Assembly (NCBI GenBank): GCA_017644425.1
Contig: JAEPLN010000001.1
Span: 992,001 to 1,056,000 of the forward strand
Length of the DNA stretch: 64,000 nt
DNA from: Prochlorococcus marinus CUG1433
GTDB lineage: Bacteria > Cyanobacteriota > Cyanobacteriia > PCC-6307 > Cyanobiaceae
Reading direction: 5' to 3'
Position 1 is the stretch's first letter, and every line of letters begins with the position of its first letter. The notes below the pieces were generated by a model, which ran no database searches, was not told where the DNA came from, and saw nothing but the letters and a program-made list of their open reading frames with translations. Shown piece by piece: positions 52,100 to 63,449 of this stretch. The translations under genes and the position numbers were made by a program.

Positions 52100-53284
52100 A
52101 TGCAGAGGGAACAGTTTTTAGAAAAAATTGATTCGTTTAATGATGAATTAATTAATATAAGAAGACATATTCATGCACATCCGGAGTTAAGTGGGCTTGA
52201 AAATCAAACAGCGATTTTGATAAGTGGTTTTTTAAAAAATATTGGTTGGAGTGTGAAAGAATCTATAGGCAGGACAGGAGTTGTAGCAGATTTTGGCCCC
52301 TTAGATAAAGGCATTATAGGTTTAAGGGTAGATATGGATGCTTTACCCATATTTGAGGAAACTAAATTAAGTTTTTCTTCAAAAGTAGATGGTGTGATGC
52401 ATGCTTGTGGTCATGATTTGCATATATCGATTGGATTGGGTGTAGCAAAAATTGTTAAAGATTTAAAACTTAATTTTGGGACTAGGATTATTTTCCAGCC
52501 GGCTGAAGAAATTGCGAGCGGAGCTAGATGGATGATTAAAGATGGAGCAACTAATGGTTTAACCCATATTTTTGGTGTTCATGTGTATCCTGATTTATCT
52601 GTAGGTACTATTGGGATTAAAGAGGGAAGTTTAACTGCAGCCGCTGGAGAAATCAAAGTAGAAATCAAAGGCAAATCAGGGCATGGTGCTAGACCTCATG
52701 AAGGCGTTGATGCCATTTGGGTGGCCTCTAAAGTTATCTCGGGAATTCAAGAATTAATAACACGTAAGTTAGATCCTTTGGATCCTGTAGTAATCACTTT
52801 TGGTAAAATAAATGGTGGTAACGCATTCAATGTTCTTGCAGAAAAGGTTAATTTAGTTGGCACTGTTAGATGCACTAATCTTAAATTATTTAAGAATATC
52901 GGAAATTGGCTTAATGAAAATATTTCTTCTTTAGCTAATAGTTGCGGAGCTGATGCTAATGTGATTTTTCGAGAAATTACTCCACCAGTTAATAATAATT
53001 TCGAAATTAATAGGGTTTTAAGAGATTCGGGAATAAGCGTTGTTGGTCAACAAAATGTAATTGAATTGCAAAAACCATCATTAGGTGCTGAAGATTTCGC
53101 TGAATTCTTGAATGAGATTCCTGGGGCGATGTTTAGGCTTGGTGTCTCTAATTCAAATGGATGCTCTCCGCTACATAGCTCCAAATTTGATCCAGATGAA
53201 GGAGCTATTGCTATTGGAATTAAAGTGATTACAGAATCCATTGTAAGATTAAATTATGAATTAATTAATACCGTTGATAAATGA
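52100..53284 (+). CDS. M20-family amidohydrolase
   Basis: A metal-dependent amidohydrolase of the M20D type (N-acyl amino-acid amidohydrolase, hippuricase or IAA-amino-acid hydrolase class), 394 residues. Visible are RRHIHAHPELSG, GLRVDMDALPI, the metal site VMHACGHDLHISIG, the catalytic base in FQPAEEIASGARWM, the dimerisation domain with GKSGHGARPHEGVDAI, and the last metal site PLHSSKFDPDE. The natural substrate is not evident. The gene overlaps the next one as ATGA. Confidence 0.93.
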   Translation: MQREQFLEKIDSFNDELINIRRHIHAHPELSGLENQTAILISGFLKNIGWSVKESIGRTGVVADFGPLDKGIIGLRVDMDALPIFEETKLSFSSKVDGVMHACGHDLHISIGLGVAKIVKDLKLNFGTRIIFQPAEEIASGARWMIKDGATNGLTHIFGVHVYPDLSVGTIGIKEGSLTAAAGEIKVEIKGKSGHGARPHEGVDAIWVASKVISGIQELITRKLDPLDPVVITFGKINGGNAFNVLAEKVNLVGTVRCTNLKLFKNIGNWLNENISSLANSCGADANVIFREITPPVNNNFEINRVLRDSGISVVGQQNVIELQKPSLGAEDFAEFLNEIPGAMFRLGVSNSNGCSPLHSSKFDPDEGAIAIGIKVITESIVRLNYELINTVDK

Positions 53285-53496
53285 AAATTGATAAATTGTT
53301 TATTTTGTCTTTAGTAGCTCCTTTGATGGTGTTTGTATCAGCTATTGGCCTGATATCAAGAGACAATTCTAGGAAGATTTTTTATTTGCCTATTGGCTTA
53401 GTGGGGATTTCAATTATTTTGGAGAAAGATATAAAAAGAAGATTGGATAGGAAAAATATCTTAAATAAGTTAAAGACTTTTCAAAAAGTTAAATAA
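53281..53496 (+). CDS. Small membrane protein, function unknown
   Basis: A 71-residue protein whose ATG overlaps the stop of the M20 gene. It has two hydrophobic segments (LFILSLVAPLMVFVSAIGLI and IFYLPIGLVGISIIL) joined by a short basic turn, and a lysine-rich C-terminal tail. No family recognised; probably inserted with both ends on the cytoplasmic side. The overlap argues that it is a real gene. Confidence 0.7.
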   Translation: MKIDKLFILSLVAPLMVFVSAIGLISRDNSRKIFYLPIGLVGISIILEKDIKRRLDRKNILNKLKTFQKVK

Positions 53497-53559
53497 AAAA
53501 AATTATTTTTACGCAACATCTGATGACTATTTTTTAGAAAAGAGCTATTAATAATATTA

Positions 53560-53650
53560 ATACTAGGGGTGCTAAGAAATTTAACTTAGCTGAGATCATA
53601 CCCTTTGAACCTGAATTACTAATTCTGATCCAGGGAAGTGGAAACTTGAT
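53560..53650 (+). promoter_or_regulatory. TPP riboswitch (THI element) of thiC
   Basis: Conserved blocks are present in order: GGGGTGC at 53566-53572, CTGAGA at 53590-53595, ACCCTTTGAACCTGA at 53600-53614 and the 3' element CCAGGGAAGTGG from about 53630. Spacing agrees with the thiamine pyrophosphate aptamer. It ends about 40 bases before the thiC start, leaving room for an expression platform that could hide the ribosome-binding site. When TPP is plentiful, thiC expression should fall. Confidence 0.95.
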
Positions 53651-53685
53651 CAAACTTTAGTTATAACACTTTTAAAAATTTATAA

Positions 53686-55059
<1,374 letters not shown>

Positions 55060-55073
55060 TTATAAATTAATGC

Positions 55074-57080
55074 TTATAAAATTTCCTTTGTCTTATTTAC
55101 TACGTTTTCAACTGTAAATCCAAAATTATTCATACATTCACCACCTGGTGCTGATGCCCCAAATCTGTCCATAGTGATACAAATCCCATCAAAACCTGTG
55201 TATTTATGCCAACCAAATGAGTGGGCAGCTTCTACAACGACCCTCTTTGTAACACTTCGAGGTAAAACACTTTCTTTGTAAGATTCTTCTTGTTCTTCAA
55301 ATAGTTCTAGACAGGGCATGGAAACAACTCTAGTTTGTTTACCTAGATTTGAAATTTCCTTGCTTGCTTCTATGCAAAGATTTAGTTCACTTCCAGTGCC
55401 AATAAATATTACATCTGGTGTTCCTTTGCAATCAGAAACTATATATCCACCTAATGCAACTTTTTCAATTGATGTATTTTCTTGATTTGGCATACCTTGT
55501 CTGCTTAAACAGAGGGCAGAAGGTCTTTTTCGATTTTGAATAGCAAGCTTATAAGCCCCACTCGTCTCATTCCCATCTCCTGGCCTAAAAACTAGCATGT
55601 TGGGCATTGCACGAAGAGAAGGAATTGTCTCAATCGGTTGATGTGTTGGACCATCTTCACCTACACCAATTGAATCGTGGGTTAGTACATAGATGACTCC
55701 TAATTCGCTGAGTGCTGAAAGCCTCATTGAACCTCTCATATAATCTGCGAAAACAAGGAAGGTTCCACCATAAGGTATGAGACCACTATTGTGATAGGCA
55801 ATACCATTAAGTACTGCTGCCATAGCATGTTCTCGTACACCAAAATGTAAATATCTTTTTTCAGGACTATAAGATTGGAAAGATCCAGTTTCACCCTTTA
55901 TGTCAGTATAGTTTGAGTGTGTTAAGTCTGCTGATCCACCAATTAGTTCAGGTAGATTAGGACCTAAGGCACCTAAACATATTTGTGAATGCTTTCTGGT
56001 AGCTAAACCTTTATCATCAGGAGAATAGGAGGGGAGATCTGAGTCCCAATTATCAGGTAGTTGGCCATTTAACATTCTCTTTAACTCAGCTCCTTCGGAG
56101 GGATACTTTTTCTGATATTCTTCAAATTTAGAATCCCATTGTCTCTCTAAATTTTCACCTTTGTTTACTGATTTTCTAAAGTGTTTATAAACCTCATCTG
56201 GTATTTCAAATGGAGGATATTCCCAATTTAAGAACTTTCTTGTTAGTGAGGCTTCTTCTTCTCCTACGGCTGCCCCATGAATGCCAGCAGTATCTGATTT
56301 ATTAGGCGAACCATAACCTATGGTTGTAGAAATTTTTATTATTGATGGTTTGTCAGTAATTAATTTTGCTTTTTCGATAGCTTCAGTTATTCCTTTTACA
56401 TCATGATTTCCATCTTCTACATGTTGGACATGCCATCCATAAGCCTCGTATCTTTTTAAAACATCTTCAGTGAAAGAAACATCAGTGCGACCATCAATTG
56501 TGATTTGATTATCGTCGTAGAGTGCAATTAATTTTCCAAGTTTGAGATGACCTGCTAATGAGCAAGCCTCTGATGCAATACCCTCTTGATTACAGCCGTC
56601 ACCCATTATTACGTAAGTAAAATGATCAACGATATTGCAATCAGGCTTATTGAATTTAGCCGCTAAATGAGTTTCAGCTATTGCTAAACCAACTGCATTA
56701 GAAATTCCCGCTCCAAGAGGCCCAGCTGTAACTTCAACTCCTTCAGTTTCGAATGTTTCTGGATGGCCAGGGGTTTTTGATCCCCATTGCCTAAATTCTT
56801 TAATATCTTCTATGGAGACTGATTTGTACCCTGTCAGATGTAGTAAAGAATATAACAACATACAGCCATGCCCAGCTGATAATACAAAACGATCTCTGTT
56901 AAACCATTTTGGATTATTGGGGTTGTGATTTAAGATGTTTTGCCATAATGCATAACCCATTGGCGCACATCCCATTGGCAACCCAGGATGTCCACTATTA
57001 GATTTATTTACTGCATCTACAGCAAGCATCCTTATACTATTTACACAAAGTGATTCTAATGAAACAGATGCAGCGACCAT
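55074..57080 (-). CDS. tkt: Transketolase
   Basis: Thiamine-dependent C2-transfer enzyme of the Calvin cycle and pentose phosphate pathway. The 668-residue protein shows [44 protein letters not shown] (in part), the TPP motif [20 protein letters not shown] with conserved [12 protein letters not shown], and the second domain with FREHA-type [14 protein letters not shown] and [18 protein letters not shown]. It is the last gene of acpP-fabF-tkt. ThiC and ThiG in this window supply its cofactor. Confidence 0.98.
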   Translation of the reverse strand: MVAASVSLESLCVNSIRMLAVDAVNKSNSGHPGLPMGCAPMGYALWQNILNHNPNNPKWFNRDRFVLSAGHGCMLLYSLLHLTGYKSVSIEDIKEFRQWGSKTPGHPETFETEGVEVTAGPLGAGISNAVGLAIAETHLAAKFNKPDCNIVDHFTYVIMGDGCNQEGIASEACSLAGHLKLGKLIALYDDNQITIDGRTDVSFTEDVLKRYEAYGWHVQHVEDGNHDVKGITEAIEKAKLITDKPSIIKISTTIGYGSPNKSDTAGIHGAAVGEEEASLTRKFLNWEYPPFEIPDEVYKHFRKSVNKGENLERQWDSKFEEYQKKYPSEGAELKRMLNGQLPDNWDSDLPSYSPDDKGLATRKHSQICLGALGPNLPELIGGSADLTHSNYTDIKGETGSFQSYSPEKRYLHFGVREHAMAAVLNGIAYHNSGLIPYGGTFLVFADYMRGSMRLSALSELGVIYVLTHDSIGVGEDGPTHQPIETIPSLRAMPNMLVFRPGDGNETSGAYKLAIQNRKRPSALCLSRQGMPNQENTSIEKVALGGYIVSDCKGTPDVIFIGTGSELNLCIEASKEISNLGKQTRVVSMPCLELFEEQEESYKESVLPRSVTKRVVVEAAHSFGWHKYTGFDGICITMDRFGASAPGGECMNNFGFTVENVVNKTKEIL

Positions 57081-57123
57081 TGTTTTTAAATAAGATAAAT
57101 TGGATATACAGAGTTGGTTGTCA

Positions 57124-58368
57124 TCAATTCATTTTGCTGAAAGCAAGGCAAACGTTGTGACCACCAAAGCCGAAGGAATTAGAAAGAGCTACTCCTATTT
57201 GAGCTTCTCTAGCGTTATTTGGTACATAATCAAGATCACAATCAGGATCTGGATTAACGTAGTTAATTGTAGGAGGGATAAAATTATGTGTCAAAGAAAG
57301 TATACAAGCTACTGCTTCTATACCTCCTGAACCTCCTAGAAGATGACCAGTCATCGACTTAGTAGAGCTTACAGGAATAAGGTAAGATCTGTCTTTAAAT
57401 ATAGATTTAATTGCAGAAGTTTCATTTTTATCATTAGCTGATGTACTAGTTCCATGAGCATTAATGTAATCAACTTTTTCGAGGCTTAGAGAACCATCCT
57501 CAATTGCTAATTGAATGGCTTTTGCGCCTCCAACCCCGCCTGGAGAAGGAGCAGTGATGTGATGAGCATCACATGTTGTTCCATATCCAATAATTTCTGC
57601 ATAGATTCTTGCATCTCTTTTTTGAGCATTTTCTAGGGTTTCTAAAACAAGGATTCCAGATCCCTCTCCAATGACAAATCCATCTCTTTCAGCATCAAAA
57701 GGTCTACTAGCTGTTTGAGGACTTTCATTTCTGAAAGAAAGAGCTTTAGCACTCGCAAAACCAGCCACTCCAAGAGGTGTAATACTAGCTTCAGCTCCTC
57801 CACAAATCATCGCATCCGCCTTTCCAAGTTGCAGTAATCTAAAAGAATCACCAATTGCATTTGAACCAGCAGCGCAAGCAGTGGAAACTGAGGAACTTGG
57901 TCCTTTTGCTCCTAAAGCAATGGCAGCTAGCCCAGTTGCCATATTTGGAATCATCATCGGAACCGTAAATGGACTTACTCTTTTTGGTCCTTTATGACTC
58001 AGTATTTGAGCCTGACTTTCCATAGTAAGTAATCCTCCAACTCCAGAGCCAATAATTACTCCAATTCTTGATGCATTGGATTCATTAATTTCAAGTCCAG
58101 AATCTATAAAGGCTTGTTTTGCTGCAATAACTCCAAATTGTGAGAAACGATCCCACCTTTTGGATTCTTTAGGTTCAATAAAATTTTCAGATTGAAGATT
58201 TTTAACTTCTGCTGCAAATTTGCAAGGATGTTGTTCAGGATCAAAAAGAGTAATCTGTGATACCCCGTTTAATCCTTTTTGAAGGCTGAGTAAATATTCA
58301 TCAATGTTGTTTCCAATTGGAGTTACTGCTCCGATACCAGTAATAACTACTCGATGGAAATTTGGCAT
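57124..58368 (-). CDS. fabF: Beta-ketoacyl-ACP synthase II
   Basis: Elongates fatty-acyl chains on ACP. The 414 residues show the [14 protein letters not shown] start, the active-site cysteine in [15 protein letters not shown], and the two histidines in [14 protein letters not shown] and [16 protein letters not shown]; the final NSFGFGGHN is also intact. It starts 7 bases after the acpP stop, so the two are an operon. The tkt gene starts 43 bases downstream. Confidence 0.98.
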   Translation of the reverse strand: MPNFHRVVITGIGAVTPIGNNIDEYLLSLQKGLNGVSQITLFDPEQHPCKFAAEVKNLQSENFIEPKESKRWDRFSQFGVIAAKQAFIDSGLEINESNASRIGVIIGSGVGGLLTMESQAQILSHKGPKRVSPFTVPMMIPNMATGLAAIALGAKGPSSSVSTACAAGSNAIGDSFRLLQLGKADAMICGGAEASITPLGVAGFASAKALSFRNESPQTASRPFDAERDGFVIGEGSGILVLETLENAQKRDARIYAEIIGYGTTCDAHHITAPSPGGVGGAKAIQLAIEDGSLSLEKVDYINAHGTSTSANDKNETSAIKSIFKDRSYLIPVSSTKSMTGHLLGGSGGIEAVACILSLTHNFIPPTINYVNPDPDCDLDYVPNNAREAQIGVALSNSFGFGGHNVCLAFSKMN

Positions 58369-58374
58369 TCTAGT

Positions 58375-58614
58375 TTAACCTTTTTTTTCTTCGATGAATT
58401 TAACAGCATCGCCGACTGTTGCGATACCTTCCGCTGCTTCATCAGGGATTTCAATATCAAATGCTTCCTCTAGAGCCATCACCAATTCAACGGTATCTAG
58501 AGAATCAGCACCCAAATCATTTTGGAAATTTGAATCTGATTTTACTTCTCCTGCCTCAACGCTTAATTGCTCTGAAACAATAGAACAGACTTTTTCAAGG
58601 ATTTCTTGTGACAT
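58375..58614 (-). CDS. acpP: Acyl carrier protein
   Basis: Carries acyl groups on a phosphopantetheine arm at Ser38 in [16 protein letters not shown]. The acidic 79-residue, four-helix protein has normal length. It is first of acpP-fabF-tkt and divergent from psaC, with 133 bases between the starts. Confidence 0.98.
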   Translation of the reverse strand: MSQEILEKVCSIVSEQLSVEAGEVKSDSNFQNDLGADSLDTVELVMALEEAFDIEIPDEAAEGIATVGDAVKFIEEKKG

Positions 58615-58705
58615 AGTTTATGGAAATTACTAATTATCTATAAGATTTTATGCCCTAGAGTTAACAAGAGTGAAGCATATCTTAATTTTTTTAATTTCTT
58701 TGTAA

Positions 58706-58993
<288 letters not shown>

Positions 58994-59039
58994 TTATATA
59001 GTGCAGTTTTAAGAGAGTCCATGTTTTAATAAATACACA

Positions 59040-59066
59040 TTTTTTTTCAATATAATTGAAAAAAAA
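59040..59066. repeat. AT hairpin between psaC and glmS
   Basis: A perfect 12-base inverted repeat, TTTTTTTTCAAT and ATTGAAAAAAAA around a 3-base ATA loop, ends 7 bases before the glmS ATG. It could act as a weak terminator or mRNA 3' protective stem for psaC, or it could affect glmS initiation. It contains only two G-C pairs' worth of strength (one C-G pair) and no GC-rich stem, so it is not a standard intrinsic terminator. Confidence 0.5.
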
Positions 59067-59073
59067 CTGACGT

Positions 59074-60969
59074 ATGTGTGGAATAGTAGCTGTTACGGGT
59101 TATAAAAAAGCTCTACCATTATTGATGAATGGTTTAGAAAAACTCGAATATAGAGGTTATGATTCTGCGGGAATTGCAATAATAAATTCTGAGACTAAAA
59201 CCATTACTTGTAACAAAGCAGAGGGAAAACTTCAGAATTTAATAAATCAACTTAATAATAAGAATATAACTGGGGCTGTTGGTATTGGACATACTCGTTG
59301 GGCAACCCATGGAAAACCTGAAGTTAAAAATGCTCATCCTCATATTGATAGTTCAGGAACCATCGCAGTTGTTCAAAATGGTATTATTGAGAATTTTCAA
59401 GAGTTAAAAAATAAATTAGAGGCAGAAGGTATTATTTTTAATTCTGATACTGATACTGAAGTTATTCCCCATTTAATACAAAGAGAGTTAAAAACATTAA
59501 GTCAACTTAATCTTGAGAATAATGGTTCAACATTATTAGTTGCAGTAAGAAATGTAATATCTGATTTAGAAGGGTCTTATGCGTTGGCAGTTTTATGGGC
59601 TGGTGCTCCAACCTCTTTGGTTGTCGCGAGAAGACAAGCACCTTTGATTATTGGTTTAGGTGAAGGAGAATTTATATGTGCTAGTGATACTCCAGCTATT
59701 GCAAACTTTACAAATATTATTCTTCCTATGGAGGATGAGGAAATAGCATTACTAACTCCGTTGGGAATTGAAATATATGACTCAAATAACGAGAGACAAT
59801 ATCGAAATCCAGTCTCTTTAAAAGTCTCTGAGCAAATAATGGATAAAATGAATTTCAAACACTATATGTTAAAAGAGATATATGATCAGCCTCTTACAGC
59901 AAAGAATTGGTTAGAAAATTATTTAGTTAAAAACATAGAAAATGGTAGATATCAAGTCAACTATTCCTTTGATACAAAGTTTTTTGAATCAATCGAAAGA
60001 ATTGAAATTATTGCTTGTGGTACTAGTAAACATGCTGCAATGGTGGGTAGCTTTTTATTAGAACAATTCTCAGGAATCCCTACAAATGTCTTTTACGCAA
60101 GTGAATTTCGTTATTCACCGCCACCACTTTTACCAAATACATTAACTATTGGAGTCACTCAATCTGGAGAAACTGCTGACACAATCGCTGCTATTGATAT
60201 GGAAATTAAAAGACGGTCAATAATTGAAGATAAAAAATATAAGCCTAATCTTATTGCAATAACAAATAGAAAAGAGAGCTCTATAGGCAGGCAAGTTGCA
60301 AATATAATTGATATTTGTGCAGGAATTGAAGTTGGAGTTGCTGCAACCAAAACTTTTTTTGCTCAACTACTTTCTTTTTATGGATTAGCTATAAAATTTG
60401 CCCAAATCAAAGGTAGCCAAAGTCCAGAAGAAATAGCCAAATTAATAACTGCCCTTACAAAACTGCCACCATTACTAGAAGATCTTTTGGAGAAACATAA
60501 TAAATCCTCAGAAAAGTTAGCACATGATTTTTTTAATATAAAAGATGTAATCTTTTTGGGAAGAGGTATAAATTATCCTATAGCCCTTGAAGGAGCTTTA
60601 AAACTTAAAGAAATTAGTTACATACACGCTGCGGGATATCCAGCAGGTGAAATGAAACATGGGCCAATCGCTTTGTTAGATAAAAAAGTTCCAGTAATTT
60701 CAATTGCTTCTCCCGGTGAAGTGTTCGACAAAGTTATCAGTAATGCTCAAGAAGCAAAAGCTAGAGACTCATATTTGATCGGTATTGCTCCTGAATGTAA
60801 TGGAACCGAAATTTTTGATTATTTAATGAAAATTCCTGTTTCTAATGAATGGATTACACCTTTACTTAACATAATACCGTTGCAATTATTGAGTTACCAC
60901 ATCGCAGCTCACAGGGGGCTTGATGTTGATCAACCAAGAAATTTGGCTAAAAGTGTAACTGTTGAATAA
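59074..60969 (+). CDS. glmS: Glucosamine-6-phosphate synthase
   Basis: Glutamine-dependent enzyme making glucosamine-6-phosphate for peptidoglycan and lipopolysaccharide. The 631 residues begin with the N-terminal nucleophile Cys2 (MCGIVAVTGYK), the glutaminase motifs RGYDSAGIA, HTRWATHGKPEV and NGIIENF, then two SIS isomerase domains (IIACGTSKHAAM and VIFLGRGINYPIALEGALKLKEISY, in part) and the invariant end DQPRNLAKSVTVE. It follows psaC on the same strand. No glmS ribozyme is visible in the short upstream region. Confidence 0.98.
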   Translation: MCGIVAVTGYKKALPLLMNGLEKLEYRGYDSAGIAIINSETKTITCNKAEGKLQNLINQLNNKNITGAVGIGHTRWATHGKPEVKNAHPHIDSSGTIAVVQNGIIENFQELKNKLEAEGIIFNSDTDTEVIPHLIQRELKTLSQLNLENNGSTLLVAVRNVISDLEGSYALAVLWAGAPTSLVVARRQAPLIIGLGEGEFICASDTPAIANFTNIILPMEDEEIALLTPLGIEIYDSNNERQYRNPVSLKVSEQIMDKMNFKHYMLKEIYDQPLTAKNWLENYLVKNIENGRYQVNYSFDTKFFESIERIEIIACGTSKHAAMVGSFLLEQFSGIPTNVFYASEFRYSPPPLLPNTLTIGVTQSGETADTIAAIDMEIKRRSIIEDKKYKPNLIAITNRKESSIGRQVANIIDICAGIEVGVAATKTFFAQLLSFYGLAIKFAQIKGSQSPEEIAKLITALTKLPPLLEDLLEKHNKSSEKLAHDFFNIKDVIFLGRGINYPIALEGALKLKEISYIHAAGYPAGEMKHGPIALLDKKVPVISIASPGEVFDKVISNAQEAKARDSYLIGIAPECNGTEIFDYLMKIPVSNEWITPLLNIIPLQLLSYHIAAHRGLDVDQPRNLAKSVTVE

Positions 60970-60993
60970 TTAATCTCCTTTAGTTTTTGAAAT

Positions 60994-61533
60994 TTACAGC
61001 TCTAGCAGTCCTTTTGGAGGATTAATGACGAGAAAATTATTTTTTAAATCAACAAGCGGGACAATTTCTTTTACAAAGGGTATTAAAACCTTTTTTTTAT
61101 TTTTGATAAGTTCGATAACAAGTAAATTATTTTTCTCATTTTCTAAATTAATAACTTTCCCAATTACTTTTAATTCTTTTTTCTCTAATGTTTTTACATG
61201 CAAATTTATTAGTTCCAGTAAATGAAATTCTTCTTCGTTTAATTTAGGAAGCTTATTTGTTTTTACAAGAATTTTATATTTTTTAATTTCCTCAGCATGA
61301 TTTCTATTATTTATCCCTTTAAATTTAATGATGTAGGTTTCTTTTCCAGGCTGTTTATAACCAGCAGTAAGTTCCATTTTTATAGGGGATTCATCTTCTT
61401 TTTGCAACCATCTTGTGCCTGGTTTTATAAATCTTTCTTCAAAATCACTTAGAGACCGAACCTTCACTTGTCCATTAATTCCATGACATGATGTTATTAA
61501 TCCAACAACTAACCATTTATTTTTATTTATCAT
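60994..61533 (-). CDS. rimM: 16S rRNA processing protein RimM
   Basis: 30S maturation factor acting at the 3' head domain with S19. The 179 residues show [23 protein letters not shown] at the N-terminus (barrel 1) and the C-terminal PRC-barrel with [25 protein letters not shown], and the end [25 protein letters not shown] (in part). The gene is on the minus strand, divergent from the small ndhS, in a translation/RNA-processing group with rnc and rnpB. Confidence 0.94.
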   Translation of the reverse strand: MINKNKWLVVGLITSCHGINGQVKVRSLSDFEERFIKPGTRWLQKEDESPIKMELTAGYKQPGKETYIIKFKGINNRNHAEEIKKYKILVKTNKLPKLNEEEFHLLELINLHVKTLEKKELKVIGKVINLENEKNNLLVIELIKNKKKVLIPFVKEIVPLVDLKNNFLVINPPKGLLEL

Positions 61534-61557
61534 AGATTGTAGTAAGTTCAGTTTTTT

Positions 61558-61743
61558 ATGGAATTATCGAGTAAACCAATACTCCCAGGTTCTTTAGTTG
61601 TTGTAAAAGATACTAACTCCATATACAGAGGATATAAAGGATTTGTACAGAGGGTTACAAAAAATAGAGCAGCTGTTCTTTTTGAAGGGGGTAATTGGGA
61701 TAAACTCATCACTTTCCAACTAAAAAGTCTAGAAATAGTTTAA
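61558..61743 (+). CDS. ndhS: NAD(P)H-plastoquinone dehydrogenase subunit NdhS
   Basis: A 61-residue SH3-like protein (DUF3252) whose core [18 protein letters not shown] and [24 protein letters not shown] match NdhS, the ferredoxin-binding subunit of the thylakoid NDH-1 complex in cyanobacteria and CRR31 in plants. Several NdhS proteins have a longer basic C-terminal tail; here the protein stops at the SH3-like core. The placement by family recall is good but not certain. It is squeezed between rimM and rnc, in the opposite orientation. Confidence 0.82.
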   Translation: MELSSKPILPGSLVVVKDTNSIYRGYKGFVQRVTKNRAAVLFEGGNWDKLITFQLKSLEIV

Positions 61744-61746
61744 AAA

Positions 61747-62493
61747 TTAGAACCTTTCTGATGTCATGAACTTTTCTATTAAATTTCTTGCTGCATTTTT
61801 TTCTGCTTCTTTATGGGATTTGCCAAATGCAGAAGACTCTTTTAATCCTCCGATCAAAATATCGCAATAAAATCTTTTTGGATCCCCATTTTTTTTTGAT
61901 TTTTCAATTATTTTATATATTGGTAAATTTAAGCCTTTACTTTGACACCATTCTTGCAATATTGATTTAGCTTTGTATTTATAAGGCGCTTTTAATAATA
62001 CTTCTGAGTCTTTTGTCCAAGTATCATCTAGCCATAGATTAACTTCTTGAATCGAATTAAAACTTTTGTAAAGAGCACCTATTAAAGCTTCTGTAGCTTC
62101 ACCAATAATGGTGTTTCTTGAATTTTCATCGCCAAGAGCTTTGGGCCCTTTTATGATTACTTTCTCAATACCAATTTTACATCCTAATTTAGTTAACCAT
62201 TCATCACTAACAATTTGTGCTCTTAGCTCTGATCGTTCACCTACACTCATTTGAGGATATGTTTTTTCAATAAATGTCGATGCAGCTAGTCTGAGAACTG
62301 CATCTCCAAAAAATTCCAATTTCTCATAATTTATTATTTTGTCATTTGAGGAATGAGTTAATGCTTGGTTAAAATATTGAATTACTGCAATGTTTTTTGT
62401 TTTAAGAATTTCAGAAAATCTTTTTGATTTGATTTTTAGAGAATATAAAAAAGAAATTATTTCGTTAATTCTTGTTTGGTTAATTTTATTCAT
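61747..62493 (-). CDS. rnc: Ribonuclease III
   Basis: Cuts double-stranded RNA in rRNA and mRNA processing. The 248-residue protein has the catalytic domain (about 20-160) with the signature LEFFGDAVLRLAAS and the second acidic site GEATEALIGALYKS, and the dsRNA-binding domain (about 170-245) with PKSILQEWCQSKG-type sequence (AKSILQEWCQSKGLNLPIY) and the basic AFGKSHKEAEKNAARNLIEK. It sits next to rimM and rnpB, all RNA-processing genes. Confidence 0.95.
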   Translation of the reverse strand: MNKINQTRINEIISFLYSLKIKSKRFSEILKTKNIAVIQYFNQALTHSSNDKIINYEKLEFFGDAVLRLAASTFIEKTYPQMSVGERSELRAQIVSDEWLTKLGCKIGIEKVIIKGPKALGDENSRNTIIGEATEALIGALYKSFNSIQEVNLWLDDTWTKDSEVLLKAPYKYKAKSILQEWCQSKGLNLPIYKIIEKSKKNGDPKRFYCDILIGGLKESSAFGKSHKEAEKNAARNLIEKFMTSERF

Positions 62494-62520
62494 AATTATT
62501 TAAATAATCACAAAAATTAA

Positions 62521-62894
62521 AAAGCAGGTCATAAGCCGGGTTCTGTTCATCTTAAATAAGATGGGCAATCATCTATCTAGGACTGGAATTACTTCACAGT
62601 CTCAAGCGGCGCTTCAAAGTAGATTGTTTAATGGTCATAAATCTACTAAGCCTTGCTCCCAGCCGGGGTTTACCTAGCCAACACTTCTCAATGTTGCTGG
62701 TGCGCTCTTACCGCACCCTTGCACCCTTGCCGTACAAAAAGTATTAGGCGGTATGTTTCTGTGGCACTATCCTCACGGTTACCCGCACTGGGAGTTACCC
62801 AGCAAGCCTGACCATATGGGAGCCCGGACTTTCCTCAAAAAAGTTTTATTTTGAAAACAAAATAAAACTTTTTTGCGATTGCCTCTCCTGCTTT
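62521..62894 (-). ncRNA. rnpB: RNase P RNA
   Basis: Catalytic RNA of RNase P, which trims tRNA 5' leaders. Read on the minus strand it begins AAAGCAGG and ends CCTGCTTT, which pair perfectly as P1. The universal GAGGAAAGTCCGGGCTCC follows P3, and the conserved ACCGTGAGGATAGTGCCACAG-type region and the end GAACCCGGCTTATGACC are present. The length is about 374 bases. P3 is a long AT hairpin at 62836-62875 (18 base pairs). A -10-like TATGCT lies just upstream. Confidence 0.96.
62837..62874 (-). repeat. Perfect inverted repeat (P3 helix of RNase P RNA)
   Basis: Two 17-base arms (62837-62853 and 62858-62874) are exact reverse complements around an AAAA loop; one more C-G pair at 62836/62875 extends it to 18. 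It lies inside rnpB at the position of P3 and is almost entirely A-T. Confidence 0.85.
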
Positions 62895-62899
62895 CATTT

Positions 62900-62905
62900 A
62901 GCATA
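62900..62905 (-). promoter_or_regulatory. Candidate -10 element of rnpB
   Basis: TATGCT on the minus strand ends about 6 bases before the inferred RNA 5' end at 62894. The spacing suits a -10 box of a sigma-70-type promoter; no clear -35 seen. Confidence 0.4.
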
Positions 62906-62933
62906 GTGCTTATTACTCCAAAAATCATCTATT

Positions 62934-63007
<74 letters not shown>

Positions 63008-63085
63008 TATAAGTAATAAACTATATGTAGTATGTGTGCAAACTTGCTACTCTCTAGCTAGCGTATAGTTAGTAATAAATCTTTT

Positions 63086-63418
63086 ATGGCTAAGTTACAT
63101 GATATGCGTTTAAAACTTTTAATCCAACAAGAACAGGAACGTATTTCTAAATCCCAACCTAATGATTTAGATCTTTCGATAGTTCAAGCAAGATGCTTAT
63201 GCTGGCTTGCTTTATTGGCAGAAGCACATGAAGACCAAGCTAATGATGCTGAAAAAAGAGGTGATGCAGAACAAGCGATGGGATGGTTTGCTGATTCTAT
63301 GCGATTAAGAGATGTTATTAACTTAGTTACTAGTATTGAGATTCCTTTGCCTGATAGTCCAGATTCTCTCGATGAAAATGACGAATTATTGGATGGTCCT
63401 ACAATTATGCCCAAATAG
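63086..63418 (+). CDS. Conserved picocyanobacterial protein, function unknown
   Basis: A 110-residue, largely helical acidic protein starting at ATG with MAKLHDMRLKLLIQQEQERI, then a leucine/alanine-rich helix (ARCLCWLALLAEAHEDQAND), AEQAMGWFADSMRLRDVINLVTS and an acidic, disordered tail. No membrane segment or known motif. The helical hairpin pattern is compatible with a small alpha-solenoid or four-helix fold. It follows tRNA-Arg by 78 bases and may be paired with the next gene, 31 bases on. Confidence 0.75.
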   Translation: MAKLHDMRLKLLIQQEQERISKSQPNDLDLSIVQARCLCWLALLAEAHEDQANDAEKRGDAEQAMGWFADSMRLRDVINLVTSIEIPLPDSPDSLDENDELLDGPTIMPK

Positions 63419-63449
63419 TGAGATGATATAGATAGAGTTATTTTTTCTT

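Noticed and set aside
59000-59073. glmS ribozyme
   Set aside because: The gap is 80 bases and lacks the ribozyme core; that element is known mainly from Firmicutes.
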